Shown: positions 1 through 8,545 of the stretch, in pieces
Numbering within the stretch: position 1 is the stretch's first letter
Layout of the letters: each line of letters starts with the position of its first letter
DNA from: Hyphomicrobiales bacterium
GTDB lineage: Bacteria > Pseudomonadota > Alphaproteobacteria > Rhizobiales > Rhizobiaceae
Length of the DNA stretch: 64,000 nt
NCBI GenBank assembly: GCA_900471815.1
Contig: UICE01000002.1
Span: forward strand, 260,764 to 324,763
Direction of reading: 5' to 3'
The notes under the pieces: generated by a model
Database searches by the model: none
What the model saw: the letters and a program-made list of their open reading frames with translations, nothing else
Told to the model about the DNA's origin: nothing
Translations under genes and position numbers: made by a program

Positions 1-863
1 GCACCGAAACCTGCTTGAAGGTCGATGGTTATGTTCGCGTCGATGTAAAGGGTGGCGATCTCTGGGGGCGCAACACCGACAAGAATCCCGACATTGACAC
101 TTACAAGTTCCGTTCGCGCGGCGTTGTACGTTTTGATGCCCGTTCGGAAACCGAGCTTGGTACACTCAAGTCGTATATCGCAACCGAATTCACAGTAGAT
201 GAAGGCGCCGACAAAGCAGCAGCACTTCCTCACGCCTATATCGAACTTGGTGGCTTCCGCATCGGTGTAACCGATACAACATTTGGTAGCTGGACAGATG
301 GTGGAAACGTCATCAACGACGACATGGTTGATTATGACGGCGATAAGACTAATCAGGTCAGCTACACCTTCGCTGGCGGCAACGGCTTCTCGGCTATCAT
401 CGGTCTGGAACAAGGTGACAAGGATCACCTGATCAACGATTACCTGCCACACGTTGTTGCTGGTGCGAAGTTCGAACAGGCCTGGGGTTCAGTTTCCGGC
501 GTTATTGGCTATGATTCCGTTGTTGAAGAATTCGCTGGCAAGGTTCGTTTGGACATCAAGGCGACTGATCAGCTATCCTTCTTCGTCATGGGCGGCTATC
601 AGTCTGACGTAAAAGCCGATGATTACTACGGTGCGTGGACCGGCGATTATGCAATCTGGGGCGGTGTAACTGCCAAGGTTTCCGACAACGCAAAAGTTAA
701 TGCCCAGGTTGCCTATGATGAAGCAGACATTATCGCAGCATCTTTGAATGTTGCATATGAGCTGGTTCCTGGCTTCGTTGTTACTCCAGAGATCGACTAT
801 AAAGATGCCAAGGGCTCTGATGATGCGTTCGGCGGTGTGATCCGCTTCCAGCGCAACTTCTAA
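1..863 (+). CDS. Porin_2-family outer-membrane porin, 5' truncated by window
   Basis: This is the C-terminal part of a trimeric beta-barrel porin of the Rhizobiales Porin_2 family (Brucella Omp2a/Omp2b relatives), which lets small hydrophilic solutes cross the outer membrane. The reading frame is open from base 3, giving residues TETCLKVDGYVRVDV, the conserved segment after the signal peptide in this family, so the true start lies upstream of the window. The visible 280 or so residues alternate short strands rich in Tyr, Gly and Asp and end in RFQRNF; a terminal Phe is typical of outer-membrane barrels. A hairpin terminator follows. Family assignment is firm; which Omp2 paralogue it is cannot be told. 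Confidence 0.85.
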   Translation, partial: TETCLKVDGYVRVDVKGGDLWGRNTDKNPDIDTYKFRSRGVVRFDARSETELGTLKSYIATEFTVDEGADKAAALPHAYIELGGFRIGVTDTTFGSWTDGGNVINDDMVDYDGDKTNQVSYTFAGGNGFSAIIGLEQGDKDHLINDYLPHVVAGAKFEQAWGSVSGVIGYDSVVEEFAGKVRLDIKATDQLSFFVMGGYQSDVKADDYYGAWTGDYAIWGGVTAKVSDNAKVNAQVAYDEADIIAASLNVAYELVPGFVVTPEIDYKDAKGSDDAFGGVIRFQRNF

Positions 864-1249
864 TCCTTCGATTATCTTCTACCAATGCCGGGTTTTCCCG
901 GCGTTGGCTTTTCCTCTCAAAATATAAACCAACAAGCCATTTTCAGCGCTCGCGATTTTGAATGGTGTAAGAACCCCGCTCAGAACCATTGTGGTTTGGG
1001 GTCTGCACCAGCGACGCACAGACATTAAGCGAAGAAAGGATTCCAGACCGGCCATAGGCCGAGGAGATGAGAAATGGTTGGACAGAGACCTCAAGGGTTG
1101 AAACTTGATACGGCCGGTTATGGCTTTATCAAACGAAAGTCTATTAGCCTAAAGAGGCACGGCTACACGGATTGCGCTTTTCATGAAGACCGCTACAACT
1201 CGGCATATATTTCCCGGTTTAGTGTTTTATTGACCAGAGCGCGATTTTC
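864..1249. other. Intergenic region, porin to recombinase
   Basis: Apart from the porin terminator there is no credible gene here. A 71-codon reverse-strand frame (879-1094) has no recognisable content and lies across the terminator. The stretch just before 1250 is AT-rich and probably holds the recombinase promoter, but no clear -35/-10 pair stands out. Confidence 0.4.
884..912 (+). terminator. Rho-independent terminator after porin
   Basis: A GCCGGG/CCCGGC stem around a TTTT loop, extendable to nine pairs with one G-T wobble, begins 21 bp after the porin stop codon. A short T run (909-912) follows a few bases later. Position and structure fit an intrinsic terminator for the porin, though the T tract is weak. 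Confidence 0.55.
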
Positions 1250-2194
1250 ATGACGATTTCAGCAGCCGCTATTGCCCCGCCTTTTTGTGACTCCGCATTT
1301 GGATCTGCATTTTCCGTCCGCTTTGACTATGATCTCAACTATTCGGCAGCCGATAATGGCACCCGGAAGCTGGTCAGGGAACACTCGTTGAGTGATTTGA
1401 CTGCGCAATATATCAGCATCCTTTGGGATGAAGGCTCGCACAAAACCAATGTGCGTTCGTTCCTCGGGGAGATGAGTGAAATATTGAGTGGCCAGCGTTT
1501 CAGCGTTTTTACGCAAGAAATGCTTGATTCTGTGATCGGAACCCTGCGCGAACGTGGCAACAGCAATGCGACCATCAATCGAAAGATGGCCGCTTTAAGC
1601 AAACTGCTCAGGAAAGCGTCAAAAATGGGCGACATCTATAATCTGCCGGAATTCCGGCGGCAAAAAGAACGGCAGGGCCGAATCCGCTTCCTCGAAACCG
1701 ATGAGGAATCGCGACTATTCTCCGCTGTAAGGTTGCGTTGCGAAGACAGCTACCGGTTGAGCATATTCCTTGTTGATACCGGGTGCCGGCTCGGCGAGGC
1801 TATCGGCCTTTCATGGAACGATTTGCAGGATGCCCGTTCGACATTCTGGCTAACCAAATCAGGGCGCAGCCGCACGGTTCCCCTCACCGCTCGCGCACAA
1901 GAAACCGTCCATATCCCGCATGGCAGACTAAAGGGCCCTTTCGCCATGCTCAATCAAGTGCGGTTTCGGGCAATCTGGAATGAGGCAAAGGCAGAAGTCG
2001 GGCTTGGCAGTGACGATCAGATTGTTCCGCATATTTTACGCCACACCTGCGCATCGCGTCTTGTGCGCGGCGGTATTGACATTCGGCGTGTGCAGATTTG
2101 GCTCGGCCATCAAACCTTGTCGATGACCATGCGCTACGCACATCTGGCAACCAATGATCTGGATTCCTGTGTGGCTGTGCTGGAACGTGGATAG
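1250..2194 (+). CDS. XerC/D-like tyrosine recombinase
   Basis: Tyrosine site-specific recombinase of 314 aa that would cut and rejoin DNA through a 3'-phosphotyrosine. The N-terminal half (about 45-125) is the SAM-like core-binding domain. The catalytic domain holds a full set of residues: Arg180 (TGCRLGEA), Lys203, His261 and Arg264 (HILRHT), His287 (LGHQT) and nucleophile Tyr296. It is intact, so probably active. It does not border the island at 9,996 and I saw no matching att repeats around it, so it may be a resident recombinase or the relic of another element. ATG 1250 is the chosen start; it lacks a strong ribosome site. Confidence 0.85.
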   Translation: MTISAAAIAPPFCDSAFGSAFSVRFDYDLNYSAADNGTRKLVREHSLSDLTAQYISILWDEGSHKTNVRSFLGEMSEILSGQRFSVFTQEMLDSVIGTLRERGNSNATINRKMAALSKLLRKASKMGDIYNLPEFRRQKERQGRIRFLETDEESRLFSAVRLRCEDSYRLSIFLVDTGCRLGEAIGLSWNDLQDARSTFWLTKSGRSRTVPLTARAQETVHIPHGRLKGPFAMLNQVRFRAIWNEAKAEVGLGSDDQIVPHILRHTCASRLVRGGIDIRRVQIWLGHQTLSMTMRYAHLATNDLDSCVAVLERG

Positions 2195-2423
2195 GGATTC
2201 GCTATCCCGTTATCGAATTATGTTGAGGGCTATTCCTAATCATGCGGATTCTATCTTGGGGCCCGGGTTCAATCCGGAAAAATTGTCGAAAGCCTCGGTT
2301 CGATCATCGGATGCAGCGATTGCCATTGATATATGCCGGTCCAGCTGATTTCATCAATGCTGGACCGGGCAGAACCATTTTGGTTGGCGTTTGGAAGACT
2401 TCCCGATGCTGACCCGCTTTTTA

Positions 2424-3173
2424 TCAAACCTGAGTTTGCGGCGCCCCAAGGGGAGATTGGTGAACGACGATTCGCGCGTGATACGGCACACGGTCATATA
2501 GATCGATTACATCCTGATTGATCAGGCGCACACAACCGGACGACGTAGCCTTGCCAATCGAGCGCCATTGCGGTGATCCGTGAAGACGATAAAGCGTGTC
2601 CTGCCCGTTCTGGAATATATAAAGTGCGCGCGCACCGAGTGGATTTTTGACGCCCGGCTCCATTCCGCCATTTTCGACGGAGTATTTTGCGAGCTCCGGC
2701 TGTCTTGCAATCATGTCTGCCGGCGGCTTCCAACGTGGCCAATGCTGCCGCCAATGAACAATCCCCTCACCTTGCCAGGCAAAACCATCGCGGCCGATAC
2801 CAACACCATAGCGCATTGCTGTTCCGCCCGGTTCCACCAGATAAAGGAAGCGCCCGACCGTATCGACAACAACCGTCCCTGCGGGTTCGCCGGTGGGGTC
2901 TGTCACGCGCTGACGATAATACTTCGGATCCATCTGCTGAAAGGGTATCGCAGGAATTGAATGTCCCCCATCTTGAAGTGCGGCATATCGCAGTTCAAGT
3001 TCCGATGGGGAAGCTAATCCTGTCGGCAAGGATTGCTTTACGGGACGCGGCTTGGGCGGCGCGATTTCGGCATGCTGCGTTGTCGCTGTCGTTGTGCATC
3101 CGCCAAGAGCAGCGCTCGCGGCCATGGAACCGAAAACAAAAGTGCGGCGGGATAATTGAATGGATCTGGTCAT
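2424..3173 (-). CDS. L,D-transpeptidase (YkuD) lipoprotein
   Basis: Envelope enzyme that cross-links peptidoglycan stem peptides (3-3 links) or attaches outer-membrane proteins to peptidoglycan. The N-terminus has a twin-arginine-like RRTFVFG followed by a hydrophobic segment and lipobox LGGC, with lipidated Cys26, so it is likely exported through Tat or Sec and anchored. The YkuD domain spans roughly 98-235 and ends with the catalytic signature: His198 in LHGS and Ser212-Gly213-Cys214-Val215-Arg216, Cys214 being the nucleophile. Length 249 aa is normal for rhizobial paralogues, which occur in many copies. It stands alone; no operon partner is visible. Confidence 0.9.
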   Translation of the reverse strand: MTRSIQLSRRTFVFGSMAASAALGGCTTTATTQHAEIAPPKPRPVKQSLPTGLASPSELELRYAALQDGGHSIPAIPFQQMDPKYYRQRVTDPTGEPAGTVVVDTVGRFLYLVEPGGTAMRYGVGIGRDGFAWQGEGIVHWRQHWPRWKPPADMIARQPELAKYSVENGGMEPGVKNPLGARALYIFQNGQDTLYRLHGSPQWRSIGKATSSGCVRLINQDVIDLYDRVPYHARIVVHQSPLGAPQTQV

Positions 3174-3601
3174 GTTCCAACACGTTCACGGGATGAGATT
3201 CGAACGCTAAATAGTTGCGTTGCGGCCATCATGTCTAAACATATAGATGTGATCGGGACCATGCCCCACGTCATGCTAGAGCAAGTTTTGCCCATCGAAT
3301 TGTTCTGCCGGAGAGATTCGCCAGCAAGGTCGAGGGATTTAGTCAGGAACCGACGAAGGAGTGACGGCGTGGTTGCCAGCCCGTTTGGTTGGCAAAAGCT
3401 GCCGCATGGTCAAAGTTACAGCAGCATTTTGAGGACTATACGGTTTCATTCGGAAGCCGAAGTTGCTTTTCAACTTATGGTGGAACTGCGCCAGGTCGCC
3501 GCCGTCCATTATTGCATTCCACCATAGTTGTTTGCGTGTAAAGCGTGTTTGCTTGCGCAATTCCGGACGGAAAACCGCTTCGCACTTTTCCTGGAATTGC
3601 T
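3174..3601. other. Intergenic region without recognisable gene
   Basis: About 430 bp between two leftward genes. Overlapping frames of 70-123 codons exist on both strands but none shows a conserved motif or a good ribosome site. It must hold the L,D-transpeptidase promoter near 3,180-3,230. No repeat or tRNA is visible. Confidence 0.4.
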
Positions 3602-4303
3602 TTAGATCGGCTTGAATTCCGGGTCAATTTCCAATGCCTTTTTGGTCCAGATATCGCCATAGTCGACATTCTGCCAATCTTTGAACCATGGACCGCCATT
3701 AGTAAAATGCACGGCATGCGGATATCCGCTTGCTGGCTTCTCGTTCCAGCCTTCCAACCAGTTCCACTCTGTCGGGATTTCACCGATTTCGTCGTCCTGC
3801 GCCCATTGCATCCTGTGCAAATATGCGCCGCTTTCGCGATTGATCAATTCGGGTGTCAACTGGCGCGTCGAAGGATGTTCGCAATTGAACAGCATGAAGG
3901 ATGACCAGTTTTTGCGTGGGTAGGTCGTCTGCACCTTGCCGTCCATCTTGACCCCGGCCTTCGGTTGGTAGTCATGCTTGACGCAGGCTACAGCCTTGCT
4001 CTCGTCGCGATACTGCAAAAGCTCTGCCACATCGGAGAAGAACAGAAAATCGCAATCGCAAAACAAAGCCCAGCCCTTATAACCGGCGAGATAGGGCGTA
4101 AAAAAGCGCGAATAGGTGAATTCCGTTGAAGCGAGCGGGTCGACATCGCGCGTATAAGCGCCCTTATCAACGAGATCCTGCAACACGATCGGGTGTACAT
4201 TCACCGGGATCGATGCGTTTTTCAGGATGGTGGATTTTGCTACCTCATATGCTATGGGCTCGCGGGAATCCCAGCCTATGTAGATATCAAGTGACCTATC
4301 CAT
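3602..4303 (-). CDS. Glycosyltransferase-like protein with DxD motif
   Basis: Predicted cytoplasmic sugar transferase of 233 aa with a GT-A fold (GT8-like). The start reads DIYIGWDSREPIAYEVAKSTI, the pattern of a nucleotide-sugar binding strand and helix, and Asp83-Cys84-Asp85 is the metal-binding DxD motif inside WALFCDCDFLFF. A later WAQDDEIG and a VHFTNGGPW segment resemble the distal acceptor and metal-binding region of GT8 enzymes. Donor and acceptor sugar are unknown. It is monocistronic, read away from the P-loop gene. The family is fairly sure, the substrate is not. Confidence 0.7.
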   Translation of the reverse strand: MDRSLDIYIGWDSREPIAYEVAKSTILKNASIPVNVHPIVLQDLVDKGAYTRDVDPLASTEFTYSRFFTPYLAGYKGWALFCDCDFLFFSDVAELLQYRDESKAVACVKHDYQPKAGVKMDGKVQTTYPRKNWSSFMLFNCEHPSTRQLTPELINRESGAYLHRMQWAQDDEIGEIPTEWNWLEGWNEKPASGYPHAVHFTNGGPWFKDWQNVDYGDIWTKKALEIDPEFKPI

Positions 4304-4486
4304 GATGCTTCCTTTGCATGTTTGGTTTTAGTGCCATGCTGCGTTTGGCGAGAAAATTGTTTATATGACCGAAATAGTCAAGTCATGGTGTAGTTCGCGC
4401 AACATGCAACTGTGAGTATGTTTTTTTCATGCCATGAACCCAACCGGCGGCTTCCGGGCATGAATGAAACCTGTTTTGAGGAACGC

Positions 4487-5044
4487 ATGAAAAATCTGGC
4501 TGGTCACATTCTGATTCTAACCGGGCCTCCGGGTTCCGGGAAAAGCACGGCCGCAGAGCTGCTTGTTACCGCATCCGGCATTCCGGCCGTTCATCTGCAT
4601 TCGGATGACTTCTGGCACTATATAAAAAGCGGCTTGATACAGCCCTACCTGCCAGAGGCACATGCGCAAAACGAGACTGTCATCAAGGTCCTGGCGGGCG
4701 TGGCTGAGGGTTATGCCGAAGGCGGCTTCTTCGTCGTTGTAGACGGCATCATCGGCCCCTGGTTCCTGCAACCATTTCGCAAGGTCACTGCACCGCTCCA
4801 CTATATTGTTTTGCGGCCTCTTCTGGATGAGGCGATCGAGCGATGCCGGCTGCGGGGCGGCAATACGCTGACCGACCCCGGGCCGATCAGCGCTTTGCAT
4901 CAGCAATTTTCATCGCTGGGTGATCTCGAAAACCACGCTATCGATATGGCCGGGCTGAACCGCGCCCAGACGCTGGAAGCTATCAAAGCAGCGCTTCTCG
5001 ATAGTGGATATTATTTGGAGTCCAGCTTGGTCAAAACTTCATAA
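4487..5044 (+). CDS. P-loop kinase-like ATP-binding protein
   Basis: Small (185 aa) P-loop NTPase of the zeta-toxin/shikimate-kinase-like group. Walker A is GPPGSGKST at about 13-21, followed by HLHSDDFWHYIKSG, the typical acceptor-site segment, and VVVDGIIGPW as the Walker B-like strand. A CRLRGGN stretch could be the lid arginines. I chose ATG 4487 because a GAGGA ribosome site sits just ahead; in-frame starts at 4412 (GTG), 4418 and 4460 would add up to 25 poorly conserved residues. Its 3' end overlaps the end of convergent ampC by 34 bp. The substrate is unknown; no antitoxin partner is seen, so a toxin role is unlikely. Confidence 0.7.
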   Translation: MKNLAGHILILTGPPGSGKSTAAELLVTASGIPAVHLHSDDFWHYIKSGLIQPYLPEAHAQNETVIKVLAGVAEGYAEGGFFVVVDGIIGPWFLQPFRKVTAPLHYIVLRPLLDEAIERCRLRGGNTLTDPGPISALHQQFSSLGDLENHAIDMAGLNRAQTLEAIKAALLDSGYYLESSLVKTS

Positions 5045-6174
5045 GCAGCATTGATACGCTCTTCGTTCGGGTAATATTTGTTCGCCAGAATGACAATGCC
5101 GATCTTCTTTTCGGGCACGAATGCGACATAGGCACCAAAACCATTGGTTGAACCAGTTTTGTTGATCCACACATCAGAACGCGGTTCCGTGGGTGGGTTG
5201 ATCTGTTCAACAGGCACCGGCTTTGAAGAAATTTCTCGCGAATTACCCAGTCGCAAAGCACTTAACGAAACAGGATAGCTATATTGTTCCCATAATAAAT
5301 CCTGGGTCATTGCTCCAACCTTGAAATAGCCCTTATGCGTATCCGCAATCGCCTGCTGCAGCTTGCTCTCCAGCTTGACCATGTTCATATTTGCTTGCAT
5401 GAAACGGACCATGTCTGGCGCAGTCGTCTTCACCCCATAGGCTTCCGAGGACAGAACAGCCTTGTTTACGCGGGCAGGCTTGTCTTTGCTCGTATAGCCT
5501 TGCGCGTAATCTTTCATTTTGCTTTTCGGCACGTCGATATAGGTGCTGGCGAGACCGAGCCCCGGGAATAAAGTGCCTTCCATGAGAGAGGTGAAATCCT
5601 TGTTCATGGCTTTGGCAGTGATCACGCCGAGCATCCCGATGCTTGGATTCGCATAGGTCCGGGTCGTGCCAAGCTTATAGGCAGGCTTCCAGTTCTTCAG
5701 ATAAATCATCATCTGATCGTCATTCTTGACGTTATCCGGCACCTGCAAGGGAAAGCCCCCTGGCGTATGCGTACCCAGATGCAGCAGCGGAATCTTACCA
5801 AATTCGGTGCCCTTAAACGCAGGAAGATAGTTGCTGGCGGGGTCGGACAGCGAAATCTGGCCATTGGCTTGCGCATAGGTTGCGAGGGTCACGACGAATG
5901 TTTTGCTGATTGATCCGATCTCGAAAATCGTCGAAGGCGTGACCGCTGTTCCGGTGTCTTTAGAAGCAACGCCATATTCAAATATATAGGACTTTCCGTC
6001 AGCAATGACGCCGACAGCCATGCCCGGTATAGCGTTCTTATCCATAACGGGACGGATTGCGGCGTCTACGAGAGATTTAATCCTGTTGGCATCATCGGCC
6101 GCATGGCTAAGCGTAGCCGAAACGCCCGTGATCAAGAGAGAGCCCGCCAAAGCTGTGGCAATTTTCCGTTTCAT
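5011..6174 (-). CDS. ampC: Class C beta-lactamase, OCH-type AmpC
   Basis: Periplasmic serine cephalosporinase that hydrolyses penicillins and cephalosporins through an acyl-enzyme. The 387-aa product has a signal peptide ending near SHA-A (about 25), then the three class C motifs: Ser88-Ile-Ser-Lys91 with the nucleophile, Tyr174-Ala-Asn176, and Lys339-Thr-Gly341. In mature numbering these match Ser64, Tyr150 and Lys315. Start ATG 6174 gives a proper signal peptide; the longer frame from 6225 does not. Divergent ampR and the Ochrobactrum-like context point to the chromosomal OCH family. It should be inducible via AmpR and peptidoglycan fragments. The exact OCH allele cannot be named without alignment. 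Confidence 0.93.
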   Translation of the reverse strand: MKRKIATALAGSLLITGVSATLSHAADDANRIKSLVDAAIRPVMDKNAIPGMAVGVIADGKSYIFEYGVASKDTGTAVTPSTIFEIGSISKTFVVTLATYAQANGQISLSDPASNYLPAFKGTEFGKIPLLHLGTHTPGGFPLQVPDNVKNDDQMMIYLKNWKPAYKLGTTRTYANPSIGMLGVITAKAMNKDFTSLMEGTLFPGLGLASTYIDVPKSKMKDYAQGYTSKDKPARVNKAVLSSEAYGVKTTAPDMVRFMQANMNMVKLESKLQQAIADTHKGYFKVGAMTQDLLWEQYSYPVSLSALRLGNSREISSKPVPVEQINPPTEPRSDVWINKTGSTNGFGAYVAFVPEKKIGIVILANKYYPNEERINAAYEVLTKLDSK

Positions 6175-6256
6175 AATGCAAATTCCTTGTGCCGTGATCG
6201 CTACCACGCAAATCTCTATTGGCACTGTAATCTGAAAACAAACGATGATATCTGGT

Positions 6257-6284
6257 ATCTGACATAAGAAAAACTAGGTCAGAT
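6257..6284. promoter_or_regulatory. Candidate AmpR operator between ampC and ampR
   Basis: A perfect 7-bp inverted repeat, ATCTGAC (6257-6263) and GTCAGAT (6278-6284), with a 14-bp spacer ends one base before the ampR start codon, in the 110-bp divergent intergenic region. LysR-type regulators bind such interrupted dyads, and a second ATCTGG half-like copy lies at 6250-6255. Placement suits autorepression of ampR and control of ampC. The call is inferred from symmetry and position. Confidence 0.6.
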
Positions 6285-7154
6285 ATGGTTCGTCCCTTTC
6301 TTCCCCTGAATGGTCTTCGGGCCTTTGAAGCCTCTGCAAGGCATCTGAGCTTCACACGAGCAGCAATCGAACTTTACGTGACGCAGGCTGCTGTCAGCCA
6401 GCAGGTGAAAAGCCTTGAAACGCGGCTTGGCGTACAGCTTTTTCAACGCCTTCCGCGTGGACTAAAAATCACTGCCGAGGGAGAAGCGCTCCTGCCCGTT
6501 GTAACGGGGTCCTTTGACCAGTTGGCCAATACGCTTGAACGCATAGAGGGCGGCCATGTGCGCGAGCTGCTTTTTCTTGGCGCTGTCGGAACATTTGCCG
6601 TGGGGTGGCTGCTGCCTCGATTGCCGGATTTCCAGCGGCAATTTCCCTTTGTCGATGTGCGGATATCAACCAATAATAATCGCGTCGACACCGCCGCAGA
6701 AGGGCTGGATTTTGCCATTAGATTTGGCGACGGCTCCTGGCATGGAACAGAGGCAATTCGCCTTTTTGAGGCGCCGCTATCGCCGCTTTGCATTCCGGAG
6801 CTGGCGGAGAAACTGCAGGAGCCGGGAGATATCGCCAATCAGCCCCTGCTGCGAAGCTACCGCAAGGATGAATGGAGCCGATGGTTTGAGGAGGCTGGGG
6901 TGGCTGCCTCGCCGCAACTCAGCAAAGGGATCGTATTTGATTCCTCGCTCGCCATGATGGAGGCCGCGCTCCAAGGGATCGGCATTGCGTTGGCTCCCCC
7001 GTTAATGTTTTCGCGGCAACTTTCATCCGGCGCAATCAAGCAACCTTTCCAGACTTCGATTTCACTCGGAAGCTATTGGCTGACGCGGCTGCAATCGCGC
7101 CTCCCTACCCCGGCCATGGAAGCATTTTCAGGGTGGATTACGGCGCAGGTTTGA
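6285..7154 (+). CDS. ampR: LysR-type regulator AmpR
   Basis: Transcription factor of 289 aa controlling the divergent ampC. The N-terminal winged helix (about 5-65) has the classic LysR pattern: LNGLRAFEASARHLSFTRAA, then VTQAAVSQQVKSLE and LFQRLPRGLKIT. The periplasmic-binding-protein-like effector domain (90-285) would sense muropeptides, with UDP-MurNAc-pentapeptide as repressing ligand in known AmpR proteins. GVFTVG-like and SFGDGSW-like segments seen in AmpR are present here as GTFAVGWLLPRL and RFGDGSWHG. The divergent arrangement with a class C enzyme makes the name secure. Confidence 0.92.
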   Translation: MVRPFLPLNGLRAFEASARHLSFTRAAIELYVTQAAVSQQVKSLETRLGVQLFQRLPRGLKITAEGEALLPVVTGSFDQLANTLERIEGGHVRELLFLGAVGTFAVGWLLPRLPDFQRQFPFVDVRISTNNNRVDTAAEGLDFAIRFGDGSWHGTEAIRLFEAPLSPLCIPELAEKLQEPGDIANQPLLRSYRKDEWSRWFEEAGVAASPQLSKGIVFDSSLAMMEAALQGIGIALAPPLMFSRQLSSGAIKQPFQTSISLGSYWLTRLQSRLPTPAMEAFSGWITAQV

Positions 7155-7268
7155 GGGCAGCGTCGGGCACTGAATGGCCGGATCTGCGCTATAGCGGGCT
7201 GCTTGAACCATAACCTGCTGAAACGGCCAAAAGCAGGGGCAAACCACCGCCCGCCTTGGTCGCAAGTA

Positions 7269-7793
7269 TCAGATATGGCGAAACATGTAGGTGGTCGCGT
7301 GTTTCGCCTTTCCGTCCGGATTCCACGCAAAGTCCGGGATTACACCTGCAACCTTAAAACCAGTGGAGGCATAAAGGGGTTCAGCAACATCGCCGGTTCG
7401 TGTGTCCAGCGTGACAAGCGTTTTTCCAAGCTCACGAGCCCTGCTCAAGGCATGGTTCATAAGAGTTCGGCCAATACCAAGCCGGCGAGCTTGCGGGTGG
7501 ACGATCATCTTGGCAATCTCACATCGATGGGGCTGATTATCAGGCATGGCGGTGAGAAGTTGCACGGTGCCAAGAAGATTTCCCGCACGTTCTGCACCAA
7601 AGAGGATTCTTCGTCCGGCGACGACTTCGGGTTGGACATTTTTGGACCAGAACAGGCTCGCATCCTCGACGGACAGCGGAGCCATGAAGCTGACCGCTGC
7701 GCCTTGCCCCACGGTCAGGGCGAGAATTAGTGAGAGGTCTTCTAACCTTTCCTCGATCGCGCGAGCATCAAGTTCGATAATCTGGACTTCCAT
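7269..7793 (-). CDS. GNAT-family N-acetyltransferase
   Basis: Cytoplasmic acetyl-CoA-dependent transferase of 174 aa. The acetyl-CoA binding motif is visible as IVHPQARRLGIGRTLMNHA (R/Q-x-x-G-x-G/A), followed by TLDTRTGDVAEPLYASTGFKVAG, the usual motif B and Tyr-containing end of GNAT folds. Start ATG 7793 is preferred: AAGGAG overlaps the stop of the upstream regulator gene 11 bp away, showing a two-gene operon with translational coupling. Operon pairing with an XRE-cupin regulator suggests acetylation of a small amine, amino acid or antibiotic-like compound, but the substrate cannot be read from sequence. Confidence 0.85.
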   Translation of the reverse strand: MEVQIIELDARAIEERLEDLSLILALTVGQGAAVSFMAPLSVEDASLFWSKNVQPEVVAGRRILFGAERAGNLLGTVQLLTAMPDNQPHRCEIAKMIVHPQARRLGIGRTLMNHALSRARELGKTLVTLDTRTGDVAEPLYASTGFKVAGVIPDFAWNPDGKAKHATTYMFRHI

Positions 7794-7804
7794 TCCGAGG
7801 CTCC

Positions 7805-8365
7805 TTAAGCCATAGCGATAATATAATGGGCGGGTTGATCGCCGGTCGCGAAAGACGATCCGCCGCGCAATTGATAGCGAAGACAATCGCCCTTGCTCAG
7901 TTCATACCGAACGTCATCGACGATCAGCGTGAGCGAACCAGCCAAGACGACAAGATGATGTTCATGGCCCGGAAAAGCCGGGCTGTCATAGACAATGTGC
8001 TGATTGGGCGCGATTTCGCACTCGATCATTTCCAGCTTCAGCCGCCCGCTTGGAGGCGAGAGGGTGCGGCGGGAGAACCCGTTTTCGCGGTCCAGCCAAA
8101 TACTTTGATCAGCACGGCGCAGTAGCGGAACGTAATCCGGCTCGAGCGGCGTCAAGAGTTGTGATAGTGGCAGCGCGAAGGCGGAAGCCAAGCGGCCAAG
8201 CGTCTCCGCCGTCGGACTGACCTCGCCCTTCTCGATCCTCGATAGAGTGGCCCGGCTGACACCGCTGCTCAACGCCAGATCCTGCAATGTCAGGCCGCGT
8301 TTCATCCGCAAACTGCGCAGGTGCTCAGCAAGAGCGTGATTTTGGTCGCGTATGATAATTCCCAT
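7805..8365 (-). CDS. XRE-family regulator with C-terminal cupin
   Basis: DNA-binding regulator of 186 aa. Residues 10-65 form the helix-turn-helix (LRSLRMKRGLTLQDLALSSGVSRATLSRIEKGEVSP); residues about 110-180 form a small cupin barrel (HHLVVLAGSLTLIVDDVRYELSKGDCLRY) that would bind a small ligand. Such proteins often repress their own operon and release it when the ligand is present. A perfect 6-3-6 dyad lies four bases upstream of its start codon. It is transcribed with the downstream acetyltransferase, whose reaction product or substrate is a reasonable guess for the ligand. Confidence 0.88.
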   Translation of the reverse strand: MGIIIRDQNHALAEHLRSLRMKRGLTLQDLALSSGVSRATLSRIEKGEVSPTAETLGRLASAFALPLSQLLTPLEPDYVPLLRRADQSIWLDRENGFSRRTLSPPSGRLKLEMIECEIAPNQHIVYDSPAFPGHEHHLVVLAGSLTLIVDDVRYELSKGDCLRYQLRGGSSFATGDQPAHYIIAMA

Positions 8366-8368
8366 ATT

Positions 8369-8383
8369 TGAGATTTAATCTCA
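8369..8383. promoter_or_regulatory. Candidate operator of the XRE-cupin operon
   Basis: TGAGAT-TTA-ATCTCA is a perfect 15-bp dyad (6-3-6) centred 11 bp upstream of the regulator start codon. Size and placement suit autorepression by the XRE dimer. This is inference from symmetry; the core promoter was not resolved. Confidence 0.55.
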
Positions 8384-8545
8384 TTTATGGACAAACGCAA
8401 ATGCAAAAATGTTGTCTCGTCTGGAAGGACAAAGTCGCTCGGGCGAGTAATATCCATGCCCATAGATTTCTATTGGAACATTCCCGTGTTATAATCCTGG
8501 TCCTGGCGTCGTCCGCCGTGGGTTCTGCAGACGGAGACTTGTCTA

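Noticed and set aside
1250-2194. Recombinase as left edge of the island
   Set aside because: It is about 7.8 kb outside the att repeat and separated by ordinary chromosomal genes including ampC/ampR; no matching direct repeat was seen near it.
4487-5044. Zeta-type toxin of a toxin-antitoxin pair
   Set aside because: There is a P-loop and kinase-like fold but no small antitoxin gene on either side.
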